Shown here in pieces: positions 17,262-26,724 of a stretch of 64,000 nt of DNA; the stretch's first letter is position 1; every line of letters starts with the position of its first letter. The DNA lies in the NCBI GenBank assembly GCA_965223355.1, contig CBDCWE010000003.1, forward strand, positions 992,001 to 1,056,000, written 5' to 3'. Source of the stretch: Tectiglobus sp965223355 (lineage in GTDB: Bacteria > Pseudomonadota > Alphaproteobacteria > Rhizobiales > Hyphomicrobiaceae). The translations under genes were made by a program, and so were the position numbers. The notes below the pieces were generated by a model. That model did not search any database, was not told where the DNA came from, and saw only the letters and a list, made by a program, of their open reading frames with translations.

Positions 17262-17320
17262 TGGTCCCGCGCCGGCGGAGACGGATGGGTAGCATCCGTC
17301 GGATTAGGAACACTGGGGAT

Positions 17321-17473
17321 CCTCTGATCAAGTCTCAGGTTTCCAAAGGGCATTGCCCTTTGGCGGGATTGTTAAGGGCCGAGCCCTTAACCAATCGCCG
17401 CGTCGCGGCGATCCTTGAGGGGCTTGTCAGCCCCTCAAACTCCCCGACCAGGGGATGGGTCCCCTGGCCCCCT
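17321..17473 (+). repeat. R3 copy 1: chain of five short hairpins
   Basis: Dispersed repeat made of consecutive small stem-loops: CCAAAGGGC/GCCCTTTGG, TTAAGGGC/GCCCTTAA, a CGCCG/CGGCG stem, GAGGGGCT/AGCCCCTC and CCAGGGGA/TCCCCTGG. A near-identical copy lies at 59732-59887, a shortened one at 55621-55736 and a diverged one at 27524-27617. Positions 17474-17560 beyond it show no gene. Confidence 0.88.
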
Positions 17474-17560
17474 GTGCCTTGGGAACACACACTGAGACGA
17501 CACCGAAGGACGTTTTCACAGACGGTTTTTCGCCTCTAGGCGCACCCCGCAAACCCCCAC

Positions 17561-19354
17561 TCACCGCCCGACCGTGAACCAGCGCGCTGCCAATGTCGCG
17601 CGCGTGGTTGGCGTTGCGTTTTTCCTGTTAGTCAGCTCAGCATCCGTGGCCATGCGCTCAGCGGCGTATTCGAACGGGCTGTTCTCCAATATGCCAGAAC
17701 AGATCGTGTCCAATCCGGGATCGCGGCCGGCTTCCAGCTGTGACAGTCGGTCCACCTTGATGGTAAAAGGCGGCCAGCCGGCGGCTTCAATACTGGCACC
17801 AACCGGTATCATACGCCTGAAAAAGAAATGATAGGCATAACGCTCGGCACGCTGGACCACGCCTGTCATGTCGGGCGGATCATCGGGCAGCTTGTCGAGA
17901 AGTGCAAAATATCCGCCTTCATCATCGGCCTCACCAACCATTCCCTTACCGCGGACCCAGGCCTCTCCAGCGGCGATCACCGGTATGCCCATGGTGAGAA
18001 GCTCAATGCCGGTCTTGGTCGCATAGATGATGCAGGCCCGGCAATGCGTGGCGATCACGTAAGTACTGATCGGGTCTTCCGGACCAACAAAAAAGACGTT
18101 GTCAGGCAACTTGCCAATGTCATCGCCAAGTATCGATGCTGCGGTTTCACGCGCCGGCATCGCTCCGGTCACCTCCGCCGGGTGCGCCCGAATGATGAGC
18201 TGCATGTCCGGCCGATCTGCGAAGTACCTCACGGTCCCGATCAGCCAGTCCCGCATCGATCCGAAGGAGTTCGCCGGATAGTGCAGCTGAGCATCCCAAA
18301 ACACGTTGGTCAGCAGACCAATGATCGGCTTCGACCGGTCAATCCCCTTGGTGCGAGCGAACGCTTCGAAATCCAGCTCGGGGCGCTTGTTGAAGCTGAT
18401 CCAATCGTTCGCACCATCCCTGCGGCTGGTAAGATACGAGCGCAGTTTGGCGAGCTGGCGGTCGTCGAGTTCAAGGCCCTCCCAGCGCGATGCCGGCTCG
18501 GTTAGCATTGTGCGGTGGTAGGTATCGTCGTGGCTAAAGACGAAGCAACGCTTGCGATACGCCGGAAACCAGGTAACGATTCTCGCATTGGCGGCTCTCA
18601 GCACGCTTGCGGCGGTCCCCTGCGGTACATAAATGCCGTGGTGAAAGACGCCGATATCGTATTCGCGTTCGGCGGCCAATTGCTGATATGCAAGCTGAGT
18701 GAGGCGCGCCGCTCTCAGGTATGCCCTGAGCACGGGGTAGGCCGCTTCCGGCAGCGTTCCGCTCGCAAGAAAGCGCAGCGTGCCGGCCAGCGCTGCTTCT
18801 CCGATCGCCAAGCCATCAACGGTGAGGTCGCGAACTTGCCGCGGGTCTACTGTCGAAACCCAGTCATCGACCGCGTCACGATCGGCTTGGCTGATGAACT
18901 CGCTCAGGCGGTTGATCCTCAGGCCGAGCGGCGACAGCCGATCTGCGGCCGGCCCAAAGCATGTTGAACAGATATCCCGCTTCGGTCCGACGTCTTCAAA
19001 TTGGCCAAAGTCTCCAAACCAGCTTTGATCGGCGGCCATACATGCCGGCAGAGCCTGGTCGCAGAGCGCGTACTCAACGCGTGCGCCGCGCAATGTCAGG
19101 GCGACCGCCAGCAGGCTATCCATTCGGGAGGCGGCGAAATTGACGCCGACATTCGTGCCGATCAGGACGCGCGGACCGTCGGCCGTCGCCAACGCTTCGT
19201 TCCAGCGCCCGCCGGAAGCTGCGAGCACCTTTGACCAGTCCACATGGCCGCCCCCTCGTGCCTCGCGACGCAGCCGTGCAAGCCGCAGCGGCCGCGCCCA
19301 GCTGTGTTCGCGCAGATCGCGGCGCAGTTCTCGTTTGAAACGCCCCCGTAACAT
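17561..19354 (-). CDS. Capsule-polysaccharide-type glycosyltransferase
   Basis: 597-aa predicted cytosolic or membrane-associated protein with no clear transmembrane helix. The C-terminal half has the capsule-synthesis transferase pattern: IGLLTNVFWDAQLHYP, LIIRAHPAEVTG, FVGPEDPISTY, then YATKTGIELLTMGIPVIAAG followed by EAWVRGKG. These elements are shared with the Capsule_synth family, whose members include Kdo transferases. It is the last gene of the leftward polysaccharide cluster and is a good candidate for transferring the CMP-activated sugar made by the genes upstream. The basic N-terminus (about 40 residues) may be membrane-peripheral. Acceptor and sugar are unknown. Confidence 0.75.
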   Translation of the reverse strand: MLRGRFKRELRRDLREHSWARPLRLARLRREARGGGHVDWSKVLAASGGRWNEALATADGPRVLIGTNVGVNFAASRMDSLLAVALTLRGARVEYALCDQALPACMAADQSWFGDFGQFEDVGPKRDICSTCFGPAADRLSPLGLRINRLSEFISQADRDAVDDWVSTVDPRQVRDLTVDGLAIGEAALAGTLRFLASGTLPEAAYPVLRAYLRAARLTQLAYQQLAAEREYDIGVFHHGIYVPQGTAASVLRAANARIVTWFPAYRKRCFVFSHDDTYHRTMLTEPASRWEGLELDDRQLAKLRSYLTSRRDGANDWISFNKRPELDFEAFARTKGIDRSKPIIGLLTNVFWDAQLHYPANSFGSMRDWLIGTVRYFADRPDMQLIIRAHPAEVTGAMPARETAASILGDDIGKLPDNVFFVGPEDPISTYVIATHCRACIIYATKTGIELLTMGIPVIAAGEAWVRGKGMVGEADDEGGYFALLDKLPDDPPDMTGVVQRAERYAYHFFFRRMIPVGASIEAAGWPPFTIKVDRLSQLEAGRDPGLDTICSGILENSPFEYAAERMATDAELTNRKNATPTTRATLAARWFTVGR

Positions 19355-19413
19355 GGTCTTGTGTTCAATCGTTTCGACCGAGCATCACAGAAATTTTCCC
19401 GGTTACGGTTTTT

Positions 19414-21336
19414 TTAAACAACGTTTGCAATCGCCTCGGCGAGGGCTGCCGCATCGAGCCGGTGATGCGACAACACCTCATCGTTGGTTCCGCAAACCGG
19501 TATCTCGGTGAGACCGATGGCGCGAACCTTCGGTGCGCTATTCAGCCCCAGACGCGCAATGGCGGCCGCGATTGCGACACCCTGACCACTATCAACATAG
19601 TGATTATCGAGGCTCACCACCAGATTCGTTTGATCCAGGACCTGCGCCAGCCATGTCTCGTCGATCCGGTTGATCCACGGCAACGCGATGATCCGGGGCG
19701 CCGCCCCGCCGTTGTCGCTGAGGATGCGCGATGCACTGATCGCAGCTGGCAGCATGACCGGGCCGTATCCAAATACCGTGACATCCGGGCCGGCGCCTTC
19801 GCTCACCGTCCAACCCCGGCCAGCTTGCACTTTGTATTGCGCCGGCAATGAATATGGAACGGCCACGGGGATCGACACCAGTCGAATGTAGGCCGATCCC
19901 GGCAGTTCGTCGACGACATAGTCCAACAACGGCCCGACTTCGGCGGCACAACTTGGTTCGGCGATGGCAAGGCCCGGCATGCCGGCCATGGCGGCGAAGT
20001 CACGCACAGCCTGGTGCGAGTGGCCCGGACCGCCGGGGACGACACCTGCCAGCGAGCCGACATAGACAACCTTCGTGCGCTCGGTGGCGTTGGTATAGAT
20101 CTGCTCGTTGGCCCGGGTGCCAAGGAAGCACGCGAACGAATGGGCGATCGGAAGATAACCTTGCAGCGCCAAACCGCCGGCCTGCGAGACCATGTCCTGT
20201 TCGGCAATTCCGCATTCGATGAAACGATCAGGATAGGTGTCGCGAAACGGAATGAGGCCGGTGTCAAGGACGAGGTCAGCGTCGAGGGCGACGATCTTGT
20301 CGTTGCGCTGGGCTGCCGCAAGGAGGGCATCCGTGTAGGCCGGGATAAGACGCTCGGTATCCGCCGCTGTCGGACGCTCCGGCAACTCCTCGATTTCGAG
20401 CTCAAGCGAACCGGTCCCGACACTCCCGAGCCTGTCGTTGATACGCGTGATGAGTTCCCCGATCGCGGTTTGATAGTTGGTCGAATCTGGTGCGCCACTG
20501 TGGAACCGGTACATCTCCGCATCCGACTCCATTGCGGTGTGCTCCATGAACGGCACGCCTCGGCCTTTGACAGTGTCGGCAATGATGACCTGCGGCTTGC
20601 TACGTTGCTCCCGGCACCGCCCAAGCGCCTCCGACAGCGCGGCGAGATCGTGTCCGTCGATGCGCTCGACGTGCCAACCGAAGCTCGCGAACTTTGCGGG
20701 AAGATCGCCAAGGTCGCTGGTTTTCGCCACCGTGTAGTCGGACTGCAGCTTGTTGTGGTCGACGATCACCGTAATATCATCGATCTTGTCGTTGGCGGCC
20801 GATACCAGCGACTCCCAGATTTGACCCTCCTGCAGTTCACCGTCGCCGGTCATCACGAACAGGCGGCGTTTGCGACCCGACAGGCGGTCGGCCTTGATGA
20901 TGCCTTTTGCCTTGGAAATTCCCTGACCGAGGGAACCGGAATTCACCACCATTCCGGCAACGCCGACGTCGGGATGGCCCGGCAGCCCGCTCAACCGGCG
21001 CAAGCCATGCAGCTTCTCAAACGGCAGGCGGCCGAGGGCGATTAGCACAGCATAGAGGCCCGGTGCATCATGCCCCTTCGAGGAAAAATAGAGGTCATCG
21101 CCCTGCATCTCTTCGAGATGGAGCCAAGCGACAATATCCATGCTTGAGAAACTGGAACCGATGTGTCCGGAGCCGGCTCTTGCAATCATGTAAAGCGTGT
21201 TGAGCCGCACCACATCGGCAAACAGCTGGACCCGGTCGCCGACGCTGGCCTCGTTCAGTGTTCGCAATCGGTCAGTTTCACTCTTGGCGGCATAATAGAG
21301 TTTTCCGGCCACCGCTGTACCGATTTGCTCACCCAC
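19414..21336 (-). CDS. Transketolase-like ThDP enzyme of the polysaccharide cluster
   Basis: 640-aa thiamine-diphosphate enzyme in one chain. The ThDP/Mg motif is MTGDGELQEGQIWESLVSAA with VDHNKLQ about 20 residues on. The N-terminal SGHIGSSFSSMDI and FSSKGHDAPGLYAVL match transketolases, and the C-terminal half carries the pyrimidine and transketolase C domains (ECGIAEQDMVSQAGGLALQG). Start GTG 21336 has AAAGGGA upstream. Dedicated transketolases in sugar clusters transfer a two-carbon ketol to build an unusual ketose; this copy sits between a CMP-sugar synthetase and a transferase gene. It is not likely to be the central-metabolism enzyme given its context. Confidence 0.88.
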   Translation of the reverse strand: MGEQIGTAVAGKLYYAAKSETDRLRTLNEASVGDRVQLFADVVRLNTLYMIARAGSGHIGSSFSSMDIVAWLHLEEMQGDDLYFSSKGHDAPGLYAVLIALGRLPFEKLHGLRRLSGLPGHPDVGVAGMVVNSGSLGQGISKAKGIIKADRLSGRKRRLFVMTGDGELQEGQIWESLVSAANDKIDDITVIVDHNKLQSDYTVAKTSDLGDLPAKFASFGWHVERIDGHDLAALSEALGRCREQRSKPQVIIADTVKGRGVPFMEHTAMESDAEMYRFHSGAPDSTNYQTAIGELITRINDRLGSVGTGSLELEIEELPERPTAADTERLIPAYTDALLAAAQRNDKIVALDADLVLDTGLIPFRDTYPDRFIECGIAEQDMVSQAGGLALQGYLPIAHSFACFLGTRANEQIYTNATERTKVVYVGSLAGVVPGGPGHSHQAVRDFAAMAGMPGLAIAEPSCAAEVGPLLDYVVDELPGSAYIRLVSIPVAVPYSLPAQYKVQAGRGWTVSEGAGPDVTVFGYGPVMLPAAISASRILSDNGGAAPRIIALPWINRIDETWLAQVLDQTNLVVSLDNHYVDSGQGVAIAAAIARLGLNSAPKVRAIGLTEIPVCGTNDEVLSHHRLDAAALAEAIANVV

Positions 21337-21695
21337 CGGATATCCCTTTCATGCCCAGCCATGCTTGTTGCACGGGACCAGCCGCAATCCGCGATTGTTA
21401 GCAGATGCCCGTTTCTCTGCGCAAGGCGGCACAACCGACCAGCAACTGATGACTGCAGCCGTGAGGCCTTTCGCCTGCAAAATCCGCCATCATCCGCCCG
21501 TCGTCGCCTGAAATGCGTTCATTGAAGATCAGCATAGTGGCAGACAAGCTACACTGTTCCGCGCCCTCAGGTCCGCTCAACGCCCGGCCACGCAACGATA
21601 ACCGAGAGGCAGGCAACCAGCCCCCGCGTGTGTTGGTTGCGGAACATGCGTCAATCTATCACGCGACCGGGAGAGCGGTCCGAGATCGGGCGGTC
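21337..21695. other. Gap inside the polysaccharide cluster
   Basis: 359 bp between the CMP-sugar synthetase stop and the transketolase start, all cluster genes leftward. A 72-codon minus frame is open at 21398-21616 but has no recognisable features. The gap could hold an internal promoter; none was identified. Confidence 0.35.
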
Positions 21696-22460
21696 TCAGC
21701 CGCCGGTAGATGTCTGACCTTGGTAGGGCGCGGTATCGATCTGCGGCAACTCGGCATCACCGCGCGCCAGCATCGCCTCGCAGAGATCCCAGTCGTATTG
21801 GTTATTGATATCGAAGCCCTCGATGTCGGTGGTGATAAACGGCAACAGCACGACCCCGGCGATATTGCCACCGTCCGTTATCAAGCGTGTCCAGGCAATT
21901 TCCAAACTCGCGTTCTGCACCCATACTTCCGGCAATGCCGCCATCTGCGTTGAATGCCACGGCTGTTCGGCCGGCGAGAGCGGCATCAATGGCAACATCC
22001 GTTGGCCGCGCACGACCCACATCTTACCCGGATGCTGGGAAACTTTTTCAATTGCCCGGAGGCTGTCGATACCCTCCTCGGCGCAGAATTCGATCCACGC
22101 CCGACGGATCGTGTCGACACCGCGGAACGGGCTGGTCGGCCTGAGAATTGCAAAACAGTCGTACTGGTCACCTTGATCCTTGAGATGGGCCAGCATATGG
22201 CGCACCCACTCAACATCCGGCGATGTCGACGTCGCGATCTCGGGCGGGCGCAGACAGGGCACCTCGGCGCCGTAGTGACGCGCGATCTGCGCATACTCGA
22301 CACTATCAGTCGAAACGATGATGCGATCGAATACACCGGACTGAACTGCCGTCGAAATGGCGTAGGCGATCATCGGGTGTCCGCCGAGCCGCCGCACATT
22401 CTTGTCAGTCACGCGCTTTGAACCGGAACGCGCCGGAATAAGCCCCACTACGCTCGGCAT
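21696..22460 (-). CDS. CMP-sugar synthetase (acylneuraminate cytidylyltransferase family)
   Basis: Activates a 2-keto acid sugar with CTP, giving CMP-sugar. The 254-aa product begins MPSVVGLIPARSGSKRVTDK, the nucleotide-binding LIPARxGSKR loop of NeuA/KdsB-type enzymes, followed by GGHPMIAYAISTAV and VSTDSVEYAQIARHYGAEV. PTSPFRGVDTIRRAW matches the LQPTSPLR substrate motif. Start ATG 22460 is preceded by GGGGGAG, so the longer frame to 22535 is rejected. With the KdsC-type phosphatase upstream it suggests a nonulosonate- or Kdo-like sugar. Confidence 0.9.
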   Translation of the reverse strand: MPSVVGLIPARSGSKRVTDKNVRRLGGHPMIAYAISTAVQSGVFDRIIVSTDSVEYAQIARHYGAEVPCLRPPEIATSTSPDVEWVRHMLAHLKDQGDQYDCFAILRPTSPFRGVDTIRRAWIEFCAEEGIDSLRAIEKVSQHPGKMWVVRGQRMLPLMPLSPAEQPWHSTQMAALPEVWVQNASLEIAWTRLITDGGNIAGVVLLPFITTDIEGFDINNQYDWDLCEAMLARGDAELPQIDTAPYQGQTSTGG

Positions 22461-22547
22461 GTTTGCTCCCCCTTTCCAGCGGATGCACCAGGCCTGTTGG
22501 CAGTGCTCGAGGTTTGCCGCGACCCGAGAGGACAACGGGCAGATTTC

Positions 22548-23363
22548 TCAAAGTGCGGAAAAGCCGCCGTCTGCGACAAGGTTCGAGCCCGTGATGTATG
22601 ATGCGGCATCGGACAGCAGGAAGTGTATGATGCCGTTATATTCCTCGACATTTGCCATACGCCCCAGTGGCACCTTGGCATTGTAGCGCACCAGAAATTC
22701 TTCGTCTTGGTTCGCGAACACGCCGCCGAACGAGACGGTGTTGACGCGCACGTTCTTTGCTCCCCAATACCCGGCGAGATATCGCGTGAGATTGTAGATT
22801 GCAGATTTTGAGGCCGAATAGGTCACCGGCTTGAAAAAAACCTCACCGCGATCGCGCCGGTACTGGTAGAGCTGCTGGTCCGGCGACAGCATGCCGTAGA
22901 TCGAGGCAATGTTAATGATTGAGCCGCGCCCTTGTGCCGCCATCGGACCTCCGAACACCTGACAACACAGGAACACCCCCTTGGCATTGACGGCCATGAT
23001 CCGGTCCCAGGACGCTTCCGGGTAGCTCTCAAACGGACCGTTTTCTTCAGCAGCGGCATCGGGAGGCGCATCGATGGCGGCCGCATTGACAAGGCCATGC
23101 GGTGTCCCCAGTTCGCGTTGGATTTCGACCAACGCCTGTTCCAGCGATGCACGATTGGTCACGTCCGCTTCGACGACGAAGCAGCCATCCAGCTCTGGTG
23201 CGGCGTTGAGGTCAAGCGCAACGACCCGGGCGCCAGCGCCAGCAAGCGACCGAGAGAATGCGCTCCCGAGTTGACCGGCCGCACCGGTCACAACGATGAT
23301 CCTGTCAGAAACATCAAAAAGACAATCTTGTTTCGCGCTTTGCAACCCGGGCTCTCTTCTCAA
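22548..23363 (-). CDS. SDR-family oxidoreductase
   Basis: Classical short-chain dehydrogenase/reductase, 271 aa by the longest frame. Nucleotide loop TGAAGQLGSAFSRSLAGAG, NAAAID, catalytic Ser in IINIASIYGM, and YSASK as Tyr-x3-Lys. The C-terminus ASYITGSNLVADGGFSAL is complete. Similar SDRs (PtmA type) occur with CMP-legionaminate genes. The TTG at 23363 overlaps the phosphatase stop (TTGA), but there is no good ribosome site and a TTG near 23345 is an alternative. The product probably oxidises or reduces a cluster-specific sugar. Confidence 0.87.
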   Translation of the reverse strand: MRREPGLQSAKQDCLFDVSDRIIVVTGAAGQLGSAFSRSLAGAGARVVALDLNAAPELDGCFVVEADVTNRASLEQALVEIQRELGTPHGLVNAAAIDAPPDAAAEENGPFESYPEASWDRIMAVNAKGVFLCCQVFGGPMAAQGRGSIINIASIYGMLSPDQQLYQYRRDRGEVFFKPVTYSASKSAIYNLTRYLAGYWGAKNVRVNTVSFGGVFANQDEEFLVRYNAKVPLGRMANVEEYNGIIHFLLSDAASYITGSNLVADGGFSAL

Positions 23364-23917
23364 GTTGGTTCAAGCTGTCGAGGCGACTGCGACAGCCGGT
23401 CTGCTTCGCCCTCGCGCTTGGCCGCGATCCAGTCGCAGACCTCGCGCACTGCACCTTCACCACCCCGGCAGGTCGTAATGTGCCGGGCAATCGCCTTCAC
23501 CTCGGGATAGCCATCAGCGACCACCATCGGCAGCCCAACAAGCGACAGAACGCCGAGATCGTTGACATCGTTGCCAACGAAGCCGACCTGTGAGCGGTCG
23601 ACGTCGAACTCGGTGCAGATCTGCGCCAGCGCCGCCGCTTTGTCCTCGCAACCTTGCCGGCACCGGATCTTGAGCTTGTTCGCGCGGGAGGAGACGACCC
23701 GATTGACTTCAGTCGACAGGATCATGGCCTGCACGCCGCTGCGCTCCAGCCGCCGCAATCCGATCCCGTCCGCGCGCGAGCAGCGCACCACCTCGCGACC
23801 GTCTTCAAAGACATAGACCATGTTATTCGTGAAAACCCCGTCGAAATCCAGGAGCAGCAGCCGCAGCCCGAGGATGAGTTCGTCAAGATCAGCATGTTGA
23901 CTATCGCCGGAACCCAC
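23360..23917 (-). CDS. KdsC-type HAD phosphatase
   Basis: 185-aa HAD-superfamily phosphatase of the KdsC/YrbI class, which removes phosphate from 3-deoxyoctulosonate or nonulosonate phosphates. Catalytic LLLLDFDGVFTNN gives the DxD, EVNRVVSSRANKL follows, and GFVGNDVNDLGVLSLVG supplies the final acidic motif. The open frame extends to 24103 and would overlap manC; the GTG at 23917 with GGAGA about 8 nt upstream gives a normal family size and is preferred. A non-family tail (KREGEADRLSQSPRQLEPT) follows. It sits between manC and the SDR. Confidence 0.85.
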   Translation of the reverse strand: MGSGDSQHADLDELILGLRLLLLDFDGVFTNNMVYVFEDGREVVRCSRADGIGLRRLERSGVQAMILSTEVNRVVSSRANKLKIRCRQGCEDKAAALAQICTEFDVDRSQVGFVGNDVNDLGVLSLVGLPMVVADGYPEVKAIARHITTCRGGEGAVREVCDWIAAKREGEADRLSQSPRQLEPT

Positions 23918-24047
23918 CGCTACGTCTCCATCACAACTGCGAGGCCGCGTTATGAAAATCCAGCCAACCGTCGGCAAACCTGAAGCCGGCGGGGCTGCGT
24001 GTCGAATACTCAATTGCCGCGCGACGGTCAATTCGCGCGCGCGGCGA

Positions 24048-25463
24048 TCATCGCGAGTCGCGGTTGTAGACGTCTTCGAGGCGAACGATGTCGTCTTCGC
24101 CAAGATAAGAGCCGACCTGCACCTCGATCAACTCGAGCGGGATCTTGCCGGGGTTGACGAGACGATGCACGCAGCCGAGCGGCAGATAGACCGACTCGTT
24201 CTCCTGCACGGTCTTCACCGTTTGATCAATGGTGACCTCGGCTGTGCCGTGCACTACGACCCAGTGTTCGGCGCGGTGGAAGTGTTTTTGCAGTGACAGG
24301 GTGCCACTGGGTTTCACGACGATCCGTTTGACCTGGTATCGCTCGCCGCTGTCGACCCCCTGGTAGTAGCCCCAGGGACGGTAAACGCGCCGGTGCTCGA
24401 CGGCTTCGTGATGCCCCTTTGCCTTGAGGGACTCAACCAGCGATTTGACCTGCTCGCCATTCGATCGCGCCGTAACAAGAACGGCATCGTTGGTTGTCAC
24501 CACCAGCACGTCGTCGATCCCGACGACGGCGGTCAAGATCCCGTCGTCGCTGCGCACGAGAACATTGGACGCGTCCTGGACCAGCACCGGACCCGACATC
24601 ACGTTGCCGTTGTCGTCCTTTTCCGACAGTTGCCACAGAGAATCCCAACTGCCGACGTCCGACCATCTGAACGATACAGGCAGGACCGCGGCCTTATCGG
24701 TCTTCTCCATAACGGCATAGTCAATCGAGATCTTCGGCGCCGCAAGAAATGGTTTGGCGGACAGCTGCAGGAAATCGAGATCACGCACCGCTTCCGCGAC
24801 ACTGGCCGATGCCGCCTCGGCAACCGCCGGCTGCAGGCGGGCGATTTCATCGCGCATGATATCGGCACGAAACAGAAAGTTACCGCTGTTCCACAGATAG
24901 CCGTCGGCAACATAGCGCTCGGCCGTCGCCAAATCCGGTTTCTCGACGAACTCTTCTAGTTTTCGGACCCCGCCGCTATCTAAATCGGCGCCGGGTCTGA
25001 GGTATCCGTAACTTGTCGCCGGGCCGGTCGGCTCGATGCCGAATGTCACGATATAGCCCGCCTCAGCGGCGGTCCGAGCATCGCGGCAGGCTTGCTGGAA
25101 GTCCGCGATATCCGGCATGGCATGGTCTGCCGCCAGCACGATGACGACGGCGTCGGGTGAACTCTTTAATGCCAGATTGGCAGCAACGCCAACAGCTGCT
25201 GCGGAGTCGCGGCGCTCGGGTTCGAGAACCACCTCCGGCGCTATGCCGATTTCACAGGCCTGTTCCGCGGCGAGAAACCGGAAATCGCGATGGGTTAAAA
25301 CGATGGGGCTGGCAAACAGCGAGCTGTCGCTGACACGCGAGAGTGTGTCTTGGAATGAGGAATGCTCGTCGAACAGCGGTATGAACTGCTTCGGCATGGT
25401 TTCGCGTGACGCAGGCCACAGTCTGGTCCCGGAACCGCCGGCCATGATGACGGGAATGATCAT
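24048..25463 (-). CDS. manC: Mannose-1-phosphate guanylyltransferase / mannose-6-phosphate isomerase
   Basis: Bifunctional enzyme making GDP-mannose for polysaccharide, 471 aa, typical for the class. N-terminal nucleotidyltransferase starts MIIPVIMAGGSGTRLWPASR with PKQFI, and includes FVEKPD and the YLWNSGNFLFR segment. The C-terminal cupin isomerase has RPWGYYQGVD, LSLQKHFHRAEHWVVVHGTA and YLPLGCVHRLVNPG with zinc His/Glu ligands. The start is set at ATG 25463; the upstream extension to 25607 lacks family character. It shows mannose or a mannose-derived sugar (fucose, rhamnose) is part of the product. Confidence 0.95.
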   Translation of the reverse strand: MIIPVIMAGGSGTRLWPASRETMPKQFIPLFDEHSSFQDTLSRVSDSSLFASPIVLTHRDFRFLAAEQACEIGIAPEVVLEPERRDSAAAVGVAANLALKSSPDAVVIVLAADHAMPDIADFQQACRDARTAAEAGYIVTFGIEPTGPATSYGYLRPGADLDSGGVRKLEEFVEKPDLATAERYVADGYLWNSGNFLFRADIMRDEIARLQPAVAEAASASVAEAVRDLDFLQLSAKPFLAAPKISIDYAVMEKTDKAAVLPVSFRWSDVGSWDSLWQLSEKDDNGNVMSGPVLVQDASNVLVRSDDGILTAVVGIDDVLVVTTNDAVLVTARSNGEQVKSLVESLKAKGHHEAVEHRRVYRPWGYYQGVDSGERYQVKRIVVKPSGTLSLQKHFHRAEHWVVVHGTAEVTIDQTVKTVQENESVYLPLGCVHRLVNPGKIPLELIEVQVGSYLGEDDIVRLEDVYNRDSR

Positions 25464-25560
25464 GTGTCGTTGCCTCTTATGTCGTATCCGCCGGAAATTC
25501 TCCGGCCCCTTTGCAACTGCCGAGCGCGCCGGCCTGGTCCCGATCGGCCGGACGTCAACA

Positions 25561-26724
25561 TCATCGATCCACCCGGCAAACCGCATGCGACACGGCTGCC
25601 GAAACAAAGCTTTTCATCGAGCGTTGTCGCGCCGACTGCACGAGATTGGCGCAGGTTGAACGATAAAACTGCGGATCGCACAACAACCGCTTCGCGGCCC
25701 CGGCAAGTGCGGGCGCATCGATGCTGTCCGCCAGTACACCGGTGATGCCGTCCTGGACCTGCTCGACGAGGCCGCCGACGGGGGTGGCGATCACCGGCGT
25801 GCCGGCACCGAAGGCCGATGCGGCAACGCCCGACTGACTTGCTTCCGTGTGCGACAGCATCACCGCGTGATAGCGCGCCAGTGCATCGGCAAGCTCTTCC
25901 GCGCCCAGCCAGCGGTTGACCACTTCAGCGTCCATCCGGCGCAGGCGATCGGCATTGGCGCCCAGCGGTCCTTCACCGAAAACTCCGACCTCAACCGACA
26001 GGCCCGACCGGCGAAGCTCATCAACGGTCTCGATAAATAGATCCAACCCTTTGTAAGGCATGATGCGCCCGAGAAAGAGAAGTCGCAGCGGGGCTCCTGG
26101 CATCGGCGCTTGCCGGCGTTCGATCTCGCCGCCGGAGCTGTGGGTCATGTCCGGATGAAACAGGGTCACGAGTTTGCTTGGAGGGAACTTTCCGGTCGCC
26201 AACAAGCGTGTGGCCACGGCCGAACTCAAGGTCAGCACGAGGTCCGCCGACAGCGCCGCTCGATCGATCAGCGGTTTTACCAGGCTGGTGCGATCACCCG
26301 GATGGGCGGCGGCGTCATGAACGATTGTGCAATAGCGCGCGCCGGCCCGTCGCACAACCGACATCACCAGTGGCGACCAGACATGCGGCATCAACTCGAT
26401 GACCGCCTGGATACGGTCCCGGCGCAAGCGCTGATACAGGCTGCGGCGCAGCAGCGCGATCCGATCGACCCGCAACAATGCCCCGGCATTGCTCTTGAAC
26501 GTATCGACGGCCAACAACGCACCTGCGAACTCCGCGAAACTTGCAAACCTCTCGTTTTGTCGGGAGACGGAGACAGTCGCCGCAATCTGCGGGTCGGCGC
26601 GGATAATGCGGCCGAATTCAAGCGTGAATTGCGTTAGTGCCCCGCGACGCCCCCAGAATGTGATCATGACGCGGTCCGGCTCCGAAGGCACAATTCCATC
26701 TCGCTCAGACGTCACGATGTGCAC
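25561..26724 (-). CDS. GT4-family glycosyltransferase
   Basis: 387-aa GT-B glycosyltransferase. The C-terminal donor domain shows LRLLFLGRIMPYKGLDLFIE, VGVFGEGPLG and SQSGVAASAFGAGTPVIATPVGGL. The usual second Glu of the EX7E pair is replaced by small residues, as in some GT4 members. The N-terminal acceptor domain has a long unannotated stretch. First gene of the leftward cluster, about 100 bp before manC. Start codon uncertain: GTG 26724 is used, but GTG 26715 has GGAG at better spacing. Confidence 0.85.
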   Translation of the reverse strand: MHIVTSERDGIVPSEPDRVMITFWGRRGALTQFTLEFGRIIRADPQIAATVSVSRQNERFASFAEFAGALLAVDTFKSNAGALLRVDRIALLRRSLYQRLRRDRIQAVIELMPHVWSPLVMSVVRRAGARYCTIVHDAAAHPGDRTSLVKPLIDRAALSADLVLTLSSAVATRLLATGKFPPSKLVTLFHPDMTHSSGGEIERRQAPMPGAPLRLLFLGRIMPYKGLDLFIETVDELRRSGLSVEVGVFGEGPLGANADRLRRMDAEVVNRWLGAEELADALARYHAVMLSHTEASQSGVAASAFGAGTPVIATPVGGLVEQVQDGITGVLADSIDAPALAGAAKRLLCDPQFYRSTCANLVQSARQRSMKSFVSAAVSHAVCRVDR

